The position numbers and the translations under genes were made by a program. The notes beneath the pieces were generated by a model that ran no database searches, was not told the DNA's origin, and saw only the letters and a list, made by a program, of their open reading frames with translations. 64,000 bases of DNA from NCBI GenBank assembly GCA_025353765.1, contig JANXOD010000016.1:248001-312000 (forward strand), written 5' to 3'. Of the stretch, positions 33,318 through 43,294 are shown piece by piece; the first letter of the stretch is position 1, and every line of letters begins with the position of its first letter. Source of the DNA: Sphingobacteriales bacterium. Lineage in GTDB: Bacteria > Bacteroidota > Bacteroidia > Sphingobacteriales > Sphingobacteriaceae.

Positions 33318-34856
33318 CTAACCCGCCCAGCCCTCTCTATCTAAACTGCGATAATGTATGGCTTCAGCCAAATGCTCTATTTTTATTTCTTCGCTACTGG
33401 CTAAATCTGCAATGGTTCTGGATACCTTTAGAATGCGATCATAAGCACGGGCAGATAAACCCAATTTTTCCATCGCTTTTTTTAATAACATTTGTCCGGC
33501 ATCATTAATCTGGCAAATATCCCTAACCATTTTCGGACTCATTTGAGCATTACAAAACACATCGGCTTTCTCTTCAAAACGTTTGGTTTGAATATCCCGG
33601 GCAATAGTTACACGCTCGCGTATTTTATCACTTTTCTCTGTTAATCGATCGGATGAAAGCTCATTAAAATTAATCGGAGTTACTTCCACATGCAGGTCAA
33701 TACGATCTAATAATGGTCCGGATATTTTACTGAGATATTTTTGTACCACACCCGGAGCACAAATACATTCCTTTTCGGGATGATTGTAAAAACCACATGG
33801 ACAAGGGTTCATCGATGCCACTAGCATGAAGCTCGCGGGATAATCAACCGTTGATTTTGCCCGTGATATAGTTACTTTGCGTTCTTCTAAAGGCTGGCGC
33901 ATCACCTCCAAAACCGTACGTTTAAACTCGGGCAATTCATCCAGGAATAAAACTCCGTTATGGGCCAGGGATATTTCGCCCGGCTGCGGATTTGTTCCTC
34001 CTCCAACCAATGCCACATCACTTATAGTATGATGCGGAGAACGAAAGGGACGGACCGTCATTAAAGAATCTGAAGCAGCCAATTTACCCGCTACCGAATG
34101 AATTTTGGTGGTATCTAATGCTTCGTATAGGTTTAAAGGAGGTAATATGGTGGGTAAACGTTTAGCCAACATAGTCTTCCCTGCTCCAGGCGGACCAATC
34201 AAAATTAAATTATGGCCTCCGGATGCCGCAATTTCTAATGCCCGTTTTATATTTTCCTGCCCTTTTACATCCGAAAAATCACTTTCATAATTGCTGATGT
34301 TATTCAGAAACTCTTCACGGGTATTTACAATGGTTCTTTCCAGCTCAATTTTATGATTGAAAAAATCAATTACCTCGGCAATGTTCTCCACTCCGTAAAC
34401 CTCAAAATCGCCCACAATGGCAGCTTCACGTGCATTTGCTTTGGGTAATATTAAACCCTTAAAGCCATCTTTCCGTCCCTGGATGGCAATGGGTAGAGCT
34501 CCTTTTATAGGTTGTAGGCCGCCATCTAAAGAAACTTCGCCCATAATCAGGTACTGTTCCAGTTTTTCGCTTTCTACCTGACCGGATGCGCTCAAAATCC
34601 CCATCGCAATAGCCAGATCATATGCAGAGCCTTCTTTGCGAATATCGGCAGGAGCGAGGTTGACTACAATCTTTTGCCTGGGCATGCGGTAATTGGAATT
34701 ATTGATAGCGCTTTCTACCCGAAGCATGCTTTCTTTTACCGCATTATCTGGCAAACCGACAATGAAATATTTGGTGCCGCTGCTGATGTTAACTTCAATA
34801 GTAATGGTAATGGCTTCTATGCCATAAACGGCACTTCCATAGGTTTTTACAGGCAT
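33318..34856 (-). CDS. comM: YifB/ComM Mg-chelatase-like AAA+ ATPase
   Basis: 512 aa. An N-terminal Lon-like fold (about 1-170) precedes an AAA+ module with Walker [10 protein letters not shown], Walker B FLDELPEF and the magnesium-chelatase-like C-terminal helices. A zinc-like [15 protein letters not shown] hairpin sits in the AAA module. In other bacteria this protein helps branch migration during DNA uptake by natural transformation. Position between msrA and ffh; all three are on the minus strand but separated by gaps. Confidence 0.92.
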   Translation of the reverse strand: MPVKTYGSAVYGIEAITITIEVNISSGTKYFIVGLPDNAVKESMLRVESAINNSNYRMPRQKIVVNLAPADIRKEGSAYDLAIAMGILSASGQVESEKLEQYLIMGEVSLDGGLQPIKGALPIAIQGRKDGFKGLILPKANAREAAIVGDFEVYGVENIAEVIDFFNHKIELERTIVNTREEFLNNISNYESDFSDVKGQENIKRALEIAASGGHNLILIGPPGAGKTMLAKRLPTILPPLNLYEALDTTKIHSVAGKLAASDSLMTVRPFRSPHHTISDVALVGGGTNPQPGEISLAHNGVLFLDELPEFKRTVLEVMRQPLEERKVTISRAKSTVDYPASFMLVASMNPCPCGFYNHPEKECICAPGVVQKYLSKISGPLLDRIDLHVEVTPINFNELSSDRLTEKSDKIRERVTIARDIQTKRFEEKADVFCNAQMSPKMVRDICQINDAGQMLLKKAMEKLGLSARAYDRILKVSRTIADLASSEEIKIEHLAEAIHYRSLDREGWAG

Positions 34857-34953
34857 CTGTTCTAAAGGTTGATGATCTAAAGTACAGAAATTTAATTAAT
34901 ATAAAAGCCCTATAAGGTTTTACTTTGTGGGACTTACTTTAAAAATACTGTAT

Positions 34954-36294
34954 TTATTTCCCAAACGGCATTTTAGGCATTCCCTTCATCATTTTAGCGG
35001 CAGCAGCCGGATTAGAGAATTGTTTCATCATTTTGCGCATATCCTCAAACTGCTTGATGAGTTTATTCACTTCGGTTATATTACTGCCCGCACCTTTGGC
35101 AATACGAGTACGCCGGCTTTGAGTAATGGCATCCGGATTCTCACGTTCAAATGGTGTCATCGAGCGGATAATAGCTTCAATCGGGACAAATGCATTATCA
35201 TCCACATCTACATCCTTTATCGCTTTGCCTACACCGGGTATCATTCCCATCAAATCTTTCATATTACCCATTTTCTTGATCTGCTGGATCTGGCTAAGAA
35301 AATCGTTAAAATCGAATTTATTTTTGCGGATTTTACGTTGAAGTTCTGCAGATTCTTTTTCGTCAAACTGCAGTTGTGCTCGTTCAACTAAAGAGACCAC
35401 ATCACCCATACCCAGAATACGGGATGCCATCCTATCGGGATAGAATACATCCAAGGCTTCCATTTTTTCGCCGGTACCAATAAATTTGATGGGTTTATTA
35501 ACAACCGATTTAATAGATAATGCTGCTCCACCACGGGTATCACCATCTAATTTGGTTAATACCACACCTGTAAAATCAAGACGGTCATTAAATACTTTTG
35601 CCGTATTTACCGCATCCTGACCGGTCATAGAATCAACTACAAATAAGATTTCCTGTGGATTTGTTCTGGCTTTAACTTCAGAAATCTCATTCATCAATTC
35701 ATTATCGATGGCTAAGCGGCCAGCTGTATCTATAATAACTACATTTTGGCCATTCTTTTTCGCTTCTGCGATACCGGCGATAGCAATAGCTACCGGATCT
35801 TTTGAATTGCGATCGGTATAAACCGGAACTCCGATCTGCCCGGCTAAAATTTCCAGTTGATCAATAGCCGCAAGGCGATAAACATCTCCTGCAACCAATA
35901 ATGGTTTTTTATTTTTTTGTGTTTTAAGAAAGTTCGCCAGCTTTCCCGAAAAAGTAGTTTTACCGGCACCATTTAAACCCGCTATTAAAATGATGGTTGG
36001 ATTGGCCGATAAATTTAATTCCTCTACCGCTCCGCCCATCAGGTTGGTTAGCTCATCATTTACGATCTTGGTGAGCAACTGTCCGGGAGAGATGGAGGTA
36101 AGTACATTTTGTCCTAATGCCTTTTCCTTTACATCATCTGTAAAAGCTTTAGCGGTTTTATAATTTACGTCGGCATCCAGAAGAGCTTTGCGGATCTCTT
36201 TCATGGTTTCGGCCACGTTTATTTCTGTGATACTTCCTTGTCCCTTCAGAACTTTAAATGCCCTGTCGAGTTTATCCTGTAAATTTTCAAACAT
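34954..36294 (-). CDS. ffh: Signal recognition particle protein Ffh
   Basis: 446 aa. NG GTPase domain: GLNGAGKTTFSGKLA, DTAGR, TKLDGDTRGGA; M domain at the C-terminus with methionine-rich tail (MRKMMKQF, KMMKGMPKMPF) for signal peptide and 4.5S RNA binding. It delivers membrane proteins to the Sec/YidC machinery. It is a single gene; the 97-bp downstream gap holds a weak AAAACC/GGCTTTT hairpin. Confidence 0.96.
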   Translation of the reverse strand: MFENLQDKLDRAFKVLKGQGSITEINVAETMKEIRKALLDADVNYKTAKAFTDDVKEKALGQNVLTSISPGQLLTKIVNDELTNLMGGAVEELNLSANPTIILIAGLNGAGKTTFSGKLANFLKTQKNKKPLLVAGDVYRLAAIDQLEILAGQIGVPVYTDRNSKDPVAIAIAGIAEAKKNGQNVVIIDTAGRLAIDNELMNEISEVKARTNPQEILFVVDSMTGQDAVNTAKVFNDRLDFTGVVLTKLDGDTRGGAALSIKSVVNKPIKFIGTGEKMEALDVFYPDRMASRILGMGDVVSLVERAQLQFDEKESAELQRKIRKNKFDFNDFLSQIQQIKKMGNMKDLMGMIPGVGKAIKDVDVDDNAFVPIEAIIRSMTPFERENPDAITQSRRTRIAKGAGSNITEVNKLIKQFEDMRKMMKQFSNPAAAAKMMKGMPKMPFGK

Positions 36295-36512
36295 GTTATT
36301 AATCAGCTTTAAGCACTTGCAAAGTTATAATTTCTATACCATTCGGCTTAACAAATTTTGGGTTTGTAACAACAACAGGCTTTTTCTTTCTAAAATAATC
36401 GGGTTACAATTTGCACTTTAACAAAATTTAACGGATTTTGATGCAACGTTTTCCGAAATTAGGCGTCATATAAAACAAAAATAAACACACTATTAAATTT
36501 AACCCCGGTTTG

Positions 36513-38924
36513 ATGAAAAAACGTATACTATTGACCTCTATAATATGGACAGTAGCTACCCTTTGTATTGCACAGGAAGTTAAGAAATTGAATGCTGTAC
36601 GTACAGATAAATCACCCAAGATTGATGGAATATTGGATGATGAAGCTTGGAAAAATGCACCCATTGCAGGCAATTTTATAGAATTCAGGCCAAATCCCGG
36701 AAAACCAGAAAAAGAAAACCAGAAAACAGAGGTAAGGATAGTGTATGATAATTCTGCTATTTATGTGGCAGCCCGTATGTATGATAATCCCGATAGTATA
36801 GCCCGGGAAATTGCAGCAAGAGATCAGGTTGGAGATGCGGATTTCTTTGGAATTATTTTCGATACCTATTTAGATAAAATTAATGGTAGCGGGTTTTATG
36901 TAACTGCTGCAGGCTCACAATTTGATGCAAAATACTCTGTTGGTGGAAATGAGGATCCTAACTGGAATGCAGTATGGGAAAGCAATGTAAAAATAGATAA
37001 GGAGGGCTGGACTGCAGAAATGAAAATACCATATTCTGCTTTACGATTTTCAAAAAAAGATATCCAGGAATGGGGTATTAATATGACCCGAAGAAGACAG
37101 AAAATTCAGCAGCAATTTTTTTGGAATTCTGTTGATCCCCAAAAGAGTGGATTCATTAATCAAAGTGGGGAGGTATCTGGCATTTCAAATATTAAAGCAC
37201 CCGTACGGTTATCTTTTTCTCCATACGTTTCCAGTTATGCAAACCATTATCCCTATAACCAACCTGGTATAAAAAATACAAGCAGTTCATTTAATGGAGG
37301 AATGGACATTAAATACGGTATTAATCAAAGTTTCACATTGGACATGACCCTGGTTCCAGATTTTGGACAGGTTCAATCTGATAACCAAATTTTGAACCTT
37401 TCACCATTTGAGGTTCAGTATAATGAAAACCGGCAGTTTTTTACGGAAGGAACAGAGTTATTTAGCAAAGGGAATTTATTCTATTCAAGACGTATAGGAT
37501 CAAATCCCAATTATCTAGGAGAAGCGTCAATAGTTAACGGAGAAAAGGTAGTTGAATATCCAACTGAAGCTAAATTACTAAATGCTACCAAAATATCCGG
37601 CAGAACAGCAAAAGGTTTAGGAATTGGCTTTTTTAATGCGATTACCAACCATATGCAGGCTAGGGTTGAAGATGCCCAGGGAAACGAAAGATTAGTAGAA
37701 ACACAACCATTAACCAATTATAATATTATCGTATTTGATCAATCATTAAAAAATAATTCATCACTAAGCTTTATTAATACCAATGTGTTGCGCCAAGGTT
37801 CAATATACGATGCCAATGTATCTGCAATCGACTTTAGTTTAAATGATAAGAAGAACATTTGGAATGTAAAAGGTACTGGAAGAATGAGTAATTTAAATGG
37901 ATCATCCCAAAATAGCACTGGTTATAGTTATGATCTAAAGTTTGGCAAACAGAGTGGAAAATTCACATATAATTTTGTTCAAAAACTTACTGATGATAAA
38001 TATGATTCGAATGATTTAGGCCTTCTTTTTAACAACAATTTTTTTAATAATTCTTTATATGGAGAAATGGATCTATATAAAGGCAAAAAATTCTATAATG
38101 TAATAAGTGCTTATGCTGAAATAGATCATTCCGAAAGATTTAAGCCTCGTGCCTACCAGAGTTTTGGCATTTATTCGGGAATGTATATCCAGTACAAAAA
38201 TTTATGGTATTCAAATATTAACCTGGATTGGCAGCCTGAATCCAACGATTTTTATGAAGCCAGAAATGGCTTGTTATTCCGTACATCTGCTACACATGGA
38301 ATAAATTTAAGTTTAAGTTCTAACCGTTCAAAAAGATATAATGCAGGAGTTTCGGGTGCGTATCGAAGCAGAAATCAATTTGGTGGTAAAGGATATGATA
38401 TGGGCTTTTATCAAAATTTCCGGGTTAATAATAAGGTTAGTCTTGGCAATGATTTTAGTTATCAGCCACGACTTAATAACGCTGGATGGGTTGGTACTGT
38501 AAATAATGAAACTATCTTCTCCCGTTTCAATCGCCAGACTATTGAAAATTCAATTGATGCCAAGTACACTATTAATACAACCATGGGCTTTACTTTAGTC
38601 GCCCGTCATTACTGGTCTAACCGTCAAAATAAAGATTTTTATAGCCTTAATTCGAATGGAAATCTGGAGGCCAATAATACCATTACTAATACCTATGATG
38701 TTAACTTTAATACATTTAATTTGGATATGAACTATACTTGGCGTTTTGCACCCGGAAGTGAGCTGACTGTAGCCTGGAAAGATATTTCACAAGATGATGA
38801 GGCGTTAATAAGAAAAGGTTATGGCAAAAATTTTGATCACATATTCAGTACTCCGCAAAGCAATAGTTTTTCCTTAAAAATATTATATTATATAGATTAT
38901 TTGCAGCTGCGAAAAAAATCATAA
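36513..38924 (+). CDS. DUF5916 outer-membrane protein with CBM9-like N-terminus
   Basis: 803 aa from ATG 36513 (the TTG just before it is ignored). Signal peptide MKKRILLTSIIWTVATLCIA. The first 200 residues are a CBM9-like beta-sandwich (KIDGILDDEAW, WTAEMKIPYSALRF), followed by DUF5916 (DMTLVPDFGQVQSDNQ, YNENRQFFTEGTELF) and a long stretch of alternating aromatic strands that fits a beta-barrel, ending in YYIDYLQLRKKS. Common in Bacteroidota, role unclear, probably surface uptake or carbohydrate contact. It is followed by a terminator. Confidence 0.88.
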   Translation: MKKRILLTSIIWTVATLCIAQEVKKLNAVRTDKSPKIDGILDDEAWKNAPIAGNFIEFRPNPGKPEKENQKTEVRIVYDNSAIYVAARMYDNPDSIAREIAARDQVGDADFFGIIFDTYLDKINGSGFYVTAAGSQFDAKYSVGGNEDPNWNAVWESNVKIDKEGWTAEMKIPYSALRFSKKDIQEWGINMTRRRQKIQQQFFWNSVDPQKSGFINQSGEVSGISNIKAPVRLSFSPYVSSYANHYPYNQPGIKNTSSSFNGGMDIKYGINQSFTLDMTLVPDFGQVQSDNQILNLSPFEVQYNENRQFFTEGTELFSKGNLFYSRRIGSNPNYLGEASIVNGEKVVEYPTEAKLLNATKISGRTAKGLGIGFFNAITNHMQARVEDAQGNERLVETQPLTNYNIIVFDQSLKNNSSLSFINTNVLRQGSIYDANVSAIDFSLNDKKNIWNVKGTGRMSNLNGSSQNSTGYSYDLKFGKQSGKFTYNFVQKLTDDKYDSNDLGLLFNNNFFNNSLYGEMDLYKGKKFYNVISAYAEIDHSERFKPRAYQSFGIYSGMYIQYKNLWYSNINLDWQPESNDFYEARNGLLFRTSATHGINLSLSSNRSKRYNAGVSGAYRSRNQFGGKGYDMGFYQNFRVNNKVSLGNDFSYQPRLNNAGWVGTVNNETIFSRFNRQTIENSIDAKYTINTTMGFTLVARHYWSNRQNKDFYSLNSNGNLEANNTITNTYDVNFNTFNLDMNYTWRFAPGSELTVAWKDISQDDEALIRKGYGKNFDHIFSTPQSNSFSLKILYYIDYLQLRKKS

Positions 38925-38950
38925 ATATTTAGTGTTGATTGTTTAATGAC

Positions 38951-38991
38951 AAATGGGTTATGTGTTAAATTACATGCCCATTTCTCTTTTA
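38951..38991 (+). terminator. Terminator after the DUF5916 gene
   Basis: AAATGGG (38951-38957) pairs with CCCATTT (38977-38983) and an inner ATGT/ACAT continues the stem, followed by CTCTTTTAT. It lies 27 bp after the stop. Confidence 0.7.
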
Positions 38992-39031
38992 TAAACAGAT
39001 CATATAATTGATTTGCTAATTTGCCGGCTTA

Positions 39032-40108
39032 ATGATACCCGTTGAAAACATATCCTATATAAATAAAAAGCAGGCAGTAGAACGCTTAACAGCTTTATGG
39101 GCCTTAAACGAGGCCGGACTTGGTGGATTTTTACATGCCTTTCGCAGTCCTTTTACAGGAATTATAGTTGGTGGCATATCTGTTATCCTACTGGTGATGA
39201 TTTCTTATTTCTCAGAATTCAGAGTTTCTGTTTTATTAAAATCATTAGTACTGGTACTAATTGTTAAAGCAATGGTTAGTCCGTACTCTCCATTACCGGC
39301 TTATTTTGCGGTAAGCTTTCAGGCAATAATTACATTGATTATTTTCAGTATCATCCGGAATATAAAAATAGCATCATTATTCATTGCTGTATTTAGTATG
39401 CTGGAATCTGCCTTACAAAAAGTGGCTTTATTAACCATTTTATTTGGCCATACTTTTTGGAAAGCTATAGATAATTTTGCTCAATCTATATTCCATCAAT
39501 TAGGCTGGTTATCAGTCAGCAACGATTTACATTTATCAGGATGGATCATTGGATTTTACTTATTTATTTATCTCTCTTTCGGGATACTGATTGGCATTTA
39601 TGCCGGCATTTTGCCCAACCGCATTTTAAAAGTTATAAGTGCTGATACTAGATTTATTGATCAACAAAAAATACAGCAAATATTAGCTTCGAAGATTTTA
39701 GCAAAGTCCAAAAAATCAAGTAAAAAACGCTTACTATTATTTTTATTCCTACCCACTTTATTATTGATATTTTATGCTTTAAAATTCGAAAATAACTGGA
39801 TACAGAGCGTACAATTACTGGCACGTTCCATTCTTATCCTGCTGTTATGGTATCTCATTATTGGTCCCTTTTTAATGAAAATACTGAAGCAATTTTTAAC
39901 AAAAAAACGGTCTGAATATTTTACTGAAGTGGAGCAAACACTGGCTTTATTTCCTGCACTAAAAAAGCTAACCGCTTTATGCTGGGAAGAAACAACTTCT
40001 AGAAAAGGATACAAACGCTGGTACCTATTTATGGAAAATTTAATCGCTTATACCTTACTTTATAAATCTATATCTGCTGATGAAAACCCAATTACACATA
40101 CTGAGTAA
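39032..40108 (+). CDS. Multispan membrane protein paired with a THEP1-like NTPase
   Basis: 358 aa. After a cytosolic N-terminus (about 36 residues) there are about six hydrophobic helices (about 40-60, 65-85, 93-112, 115-140, 170-195, 235-290 in two spans), with a basic cytosolic loop SKKSSKKR. It has no signal-peptide and no recognisable transporter motif. The C-terminus overlaps the next gene by 29 nt, so the two are translated together. A nucleotide-driven membrane function, like an ATPase/permease pair, is possible but unproven. Family not recognised. Confidence 0.7.
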   Translation: MIPVENISYINKKQAVERLTALWALNEAGLGGFLHAFRSPFTGIIVGGISVILLVMISYFSEFRVSVLLKSLVLVLIVKAMVSPYSPLPAYFAVSFQAIITLIIFSIIRNIKIASLFIAVFSMLESALQKVALLTILFGHTFWKAIDNFAQSIFHQLGWLSVSNDLHLSGWIIGFYLFIYLSFGILIGIYAGILPNRILKVISADTRFIDQQKIQQILASKILAKSKKSSKKRLLLFLFLPTLLLIFYALKFENNWIQSVQLLARSILILLLWYLIIGPFLMKILKQFLTKKRSEYFTEVEQTLALFPALKKLTALCWEETTSRKGYKRWYLFMENLIAYTLLYKSISADENPITHTE

Positions 40109-40562
40109 ACCCATACATTCCGGTAAAACAACGGAGCTTTATAAATGGGCAGAAAACAGCACTGATGTTGCTGGCGTTTTAACTCCGGATCTGAATGGCG
40201 TTCGGATGATTTATGATTTGGCTGCAAAGAAACATTTTCCATTTGAGATTCCGCAAAATACAACGGTTTCTAACATTCAGGCAATCGGACGTTTTACTTT
40301 TTATCAATCTGCTTTTGATTTGGTTCATATTATTATTGAAGAAGCATTTTTAAAAGATTCCAACTGGTTAATAATTGATGAAGTTGGCCCATTAGAGCTT
40401 CAGGAAAAAGGATTTCATCCTATTTTAAAACAAATCATCCCCGCTTATTTAGGCGGAATAAAAAAAGGGAATTTAGTGTTAGTGATTCGTGAAAATTTAT
40501 TAAAACAGGTGCGTGATTTTTATGAGATTAAGGGGTATGAGGAATTTGATTGGAAGCTCTGA
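40080..40562 (+). CDS. THEP1-like nucleoside-triphosphatase
   Basis: 160 aa of the NTPase_1/THEP1 type. The P loop is the variant SKPIHSGKTT (residues about 9-18) and Walker B is WLIIDEVGPLEL (about residue 98). THEP1-like enzymes hydrolyse NTPs and are thought to couple to other processes. Its start lies 29 nt inside the end of the preceding membrane protein gene, strongly suggesting a common complex. The final codons end KGYEEFDWKL. 160 bp separate it from the glycosyltransferase gene. Confidence 0.8.
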   Translation: MKTQLHILSKPIHSGKTTELYKWAENSTDVAGVLTPDLNGVRMIYDLAAKKHFPFEIPQNTTVSNIQAIGRFTFYQSAFDLVHIIIEEAFLKDSNWLIIDEVGPLELQEKGFHPILKQIIPAYLGGIKKGNLVLVIRENLLKQVRDFYEIKGYEEFDWKL

Positions 40563-40722
40563 TTTGTATTATATCTCCGGTTTTTTGATATTAAAGTAAT
40601 CGAACTATTCTATATCGTAAAAACATAACAAAATATAGTGTGCATATTTACATTTTAGCTATGTAAAAACGACAAAACAGGAGGCTAATTGCGACAGTGG
40701 GATCTTTAAAAGATAAATAACT

Positions 40723-42255
40723 ATGCAAAAGAATACGATAGATGAAAGTTTAAAATCAGATGCATTTGCCGGGGGCTTACTGGCTTTCTTTATCCTTTTA
40801 AAATTGGCTCTACCTTTTATACTGGTAAACCCTGTTTATGAGTTACACCGCGATGAATATTTACATTTAGATCAGGCTAAACATTTGACTTGGGGGTTTC
40901 AATCGGTTCCTCCGGTAACTTCAATTATTGCCTACGTAATAAATATTTTAGGGGGGAGTGTATTTTGGATCCGTTTTATTTCGGCCTTAATTGGTGCTGG
41001 CACGTTGATTTTTACGTGGCAAATTATTGATGAATTAGAAGGGCGTTTATATGCAAAAACCTTAGCCGCTGTTTCATTAATTTGTTGTGCCATTGCCCGA
41101 CTCGATTTACTTTTTCAGCCTAATGCATTTGACATACTCTGCTGGACAGCCGTTTACTTTTTCCTGATTAAATATATCAATACCAAACATGCACGGTTTT
41201 TATACCTAACAGCTATTGCGCTTGCTCTGGGGTTTTTGAATAAATACAGTATTGCTTTTTTAGTTATCGGCTTAATCCCGGGTTTAGCTTTATCTCGGGA
41301 ACGGAAAATATTTAAGAACAAATATTTGTATTTTTCGGCTTTGCTGGTTCTGATTATTATTTCGCCTAATTTAATCTGGCAATATCAAAACCATTTTCCG
41401 GTAATTTCACATATGGCAGAATTAAAGGCCACACAGCTGGATAAAATTAATCGTATTGATTTTCTCAAAGATCAGATCCTGTATTACATTGCTGTGCTTA
41501 TTGTTATTTTATCCGCCTTTGCGGGATTAACTTTTTACAAAGGATTTAAACAGTTTAGATGGATCTTAATTGGGTATATCATAAGCATTGCTCTGTTTAC
41601 GTGGTTTAGGGCAAAGGGATATTATGCAGCGGGTTTATATCCTGTCCTTCTGGCTTTTGGATCAATTTATCTGGCAAATATTCTGGCATCAGGATGGAAA
41701 AGGTATTTGAGAATCTTGGTACTCATTTTATCGCCCGGCTTTTTTATATTAACCATGCATTTTGCTTACCCTATTTTATCACCTCTGGAAATTATTAGCA
41801 AAAGGCAACGATTTAAGGCGATTGGCTTGTTACGTTGGGAAGATGGAAAGCAACATGATTTACCACAGGATTTTGCCGATATGCTGGGCTGGAAAGAACT
41901 AGCCATCAAAGTTGATTCTGTTTATAGATCTATTCCTGACAAAGAAAACACGTTAATTTTATGTAATAATTACGGTGAAGCCGGAGCGATTAACTATTAC
42001 TCTTCATTTAAAAACATTAATGCGGTATCTTACAATGCCGATTATATGAATTGGTTTAAATTAGATAAACCGATTAAAAATGTAATACTGGTAAAGGAAA
42101 AAGAGAACGAAAAATATATCCCTACAGGATTTAAAAAAATGGGATCAATAGATAATACATTGGCCAGGGAATACGGTACGGTTATTTACTTTTTTAAAGA
42201 CATGGAAATTGATTATAGAAGGGTTATACAGGAAAATTTAAAACAAATTAAATGA
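40723..42255 (+). CDS. Glycosyltransferase family 39/ArnT-like membrane protein
   Basis: 510 aa. Multispan GT-C protein of the PMT/ArnT group: the first luminal loop has the catalytic-type acidic motif HRDEYLHLDQA (about residue 45), followed by 10 or more transmembrane helices to about residue 350 and a soluble C-terminal domain. Such enzymes move sugars from lipid-linked donors to lipid A or proteins in the periplasm. Donor and acceptor cannot be predicted. It is a single gene, convergent with the CarboxypepD_reg gene and the 21-bp array B. Confidence 0.85.
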   Translation: MQKNTIDESLKSDAFAGGLLAFFILLKLALPFILVNPVYELHRDEYLHLDQAKHLTWGFQSVPPVTSIIAYVINILGGSVFWIRFISALIGAGTLIFTWQIIDELEGRLYAKTLAAVSLICCAIARLDLLFQPNAFDILCWTAVYFFLIKYINTKHARFLYLTAIALALGFLNKYSIAFLVIGLIPGLALSRERKIFKNKYLYFSALLVLIIISPNLIWQYQNHFPVISHMAELKATQLDKINRIDFLKDQILYYIAVLIVILSAFAGLTFYKGFKQFRWILIGYIISIALFTWFRAKGYYAAGLYPVLLAFGSIYLANILASGWKRYLRILVLILSPGFFILTMHFAYPILSPLEIISKRQRFKAIGLLRWEDGKQHDLPQDFADMLGWKELAIKVDSVYRSIPDKENTLILCNNYGEAGAINYYSSFKNINAVSYNADYMNWFKLDKPIKNVILVKEKENEKYIPTGFKKMGSIDNTLAREYGTVIYFFKDMEIDYRRVIQENLKQIK

Positions 42256-42343
42256 TTATAAGCCTGCTCTCTCATTTTCCATTATAATAAGAGTTTCGCT
42301 GTTCAATTCTTATTCAGACAGAAGGTAATCTGATACTTTCAGT

Positions 42344-42448
42344 GGGCATCTGGGTAATGTAAGAAGGCATTTAGGTGTTGCAAGAGAGCATTTGGATAAT
42401 GTCAATAAGCATTTGGGCAGTGTTAGTGGGCATTTGGATATCGTAAAT
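42344..42448. repeat. Degenerate 21-bp tandem repeat, array B (5 units)
   Basis: Five consecutive 21-bp units start at 42344, 42365, 42386, 42407 and 42428. In the plus frame they read GHLGNVR, RHLGVAR, EHLDNVN, KHLGSVS, GHLDIVN. The Leu codons (CTG, TTA, TTG) and Val codons (GTA, GTC, GTT) vary at silent positions, but there is no start and a TAA lies 24 nt before the first unit. The last unit runs into the end of the minus-strand gene at 42423. A sixth very degenerate unit may precede. Confidence 0.8.
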
Positions 42449-43217
42449 GCTCAACCCTGTTATTGACAGAATCTTTCAAAGGAGCTAATCTAAAAGCAGA
42501 CGGATTTTGCAGGTAGCGGCTATAGCCGGTTTTGATAAAGGAGATGAGTTCATAATCATTTGCTTCAATAATGAAGTAATAACCAGGACGGTATTGCTGA
42601 ATGAAATCAGTTAGCTTTTCTCCTGTTAAGCCCGTAACACTTCCGACTAAACTTCGGGTGTAACGATAACCGATCATATCTTCACGATAGTCCCGTTCTA
42701 TTATGCGCTGAAGTTGCCGGGCATTTCTTCCTGCTTTGCTGAGTAAATTATAAAGCGTATTGATACTTAAGCCTGCACCTCCGGCACCGTTACTTCCGCC
42801 TATAGCGATCGCATCTTTTAAATCGCCCTTTGTATAGGCATCCTTATATTCTTTTTGAGTTTGCTTCAGCTTATTTTTAGGAGAATTTACGGTATCACGA
42901 ACAGTCACTTCCGGCAGTTGAATACTGGTGCGTTTGAGATAAAAAAGGATGACGTTTTGATTCTTAACACTAATAGTATCTACACCGTAACCTTGTAATG
43001 CGGCTATAAAAATATCGCCGGCACGGGCAGTACTTGTAAACTCTCCTTTAGTGTTATTGAAAAAGCCTTTACTTGTACGTAGATTATAAATATACACCCG
43101 TGTCAATCGTTGTTTGCTATCACGATCAAACACAATTCCCTGGATCTGCTTTTCTTGTGCAAGTAATTTCCCTGCAAAAAGGCTGATGAGAAATATAATA
43201 TAAACGATCCGTTTCAA
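42423..43217 (-). CDS. Secreted CarboxypepD_reg-like protein
   Basis: 264 aa. Signal peptide MKRIVYIIFLISLFAGKLLA. Residues about 24-95 form a carboxypeptidase-regulatory-like beta-sandwich (QGIVFDRDSKQRLTRVYIYNL, then FTSTARAGDIFIAALQGYGVDTI), common in Bacteroidota surface proteins. The C-terminal half has no known domain. Its last codons (RYPNAH) fall within the 21-bp array B, so the natural end may have been changed. It heads nothing; the glucosaminidase genes lie upstream on the same strand. Confidence 0.8.
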   Translation of the reverse strand: MKRIVYIIFLISLFAGKLLAQEKQIQGIVFDRDSKQRLTRVYIYNLRTSKGFFNNTKGEFTSTARAGDIFIAALQGYGVDTISVKNQNVILFYLKRTSIQLPEVTVRDTVNSPKNKLKQTQKEYKDAYTKGDLKDAIAIGGSNGAGGAGLSINTLYNLLSKAGRNARQLQRIIERDYREDMIGYRYTRSLVGSVTGLTGEKLTDFIQQYRPGYYFIIEANDYELISFIKTGYSRYLQNPSAFRLAPLKDSVNNRVEHLRYPNAH

Positions 43218-43294
43218 GATGATAAATTTAATCTAAAATTGCTTTACTGAACTGAGTTTAACAGTCATTAACAATTGGATGAAATGCCGGTAAA

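Noticed and set aside
42344-42448. CRISPR array
   Set aside because: The units are contiguous 21-bp tandem repeats without spacers, and the same holds for the other two arrays. No cas gene is in the window.
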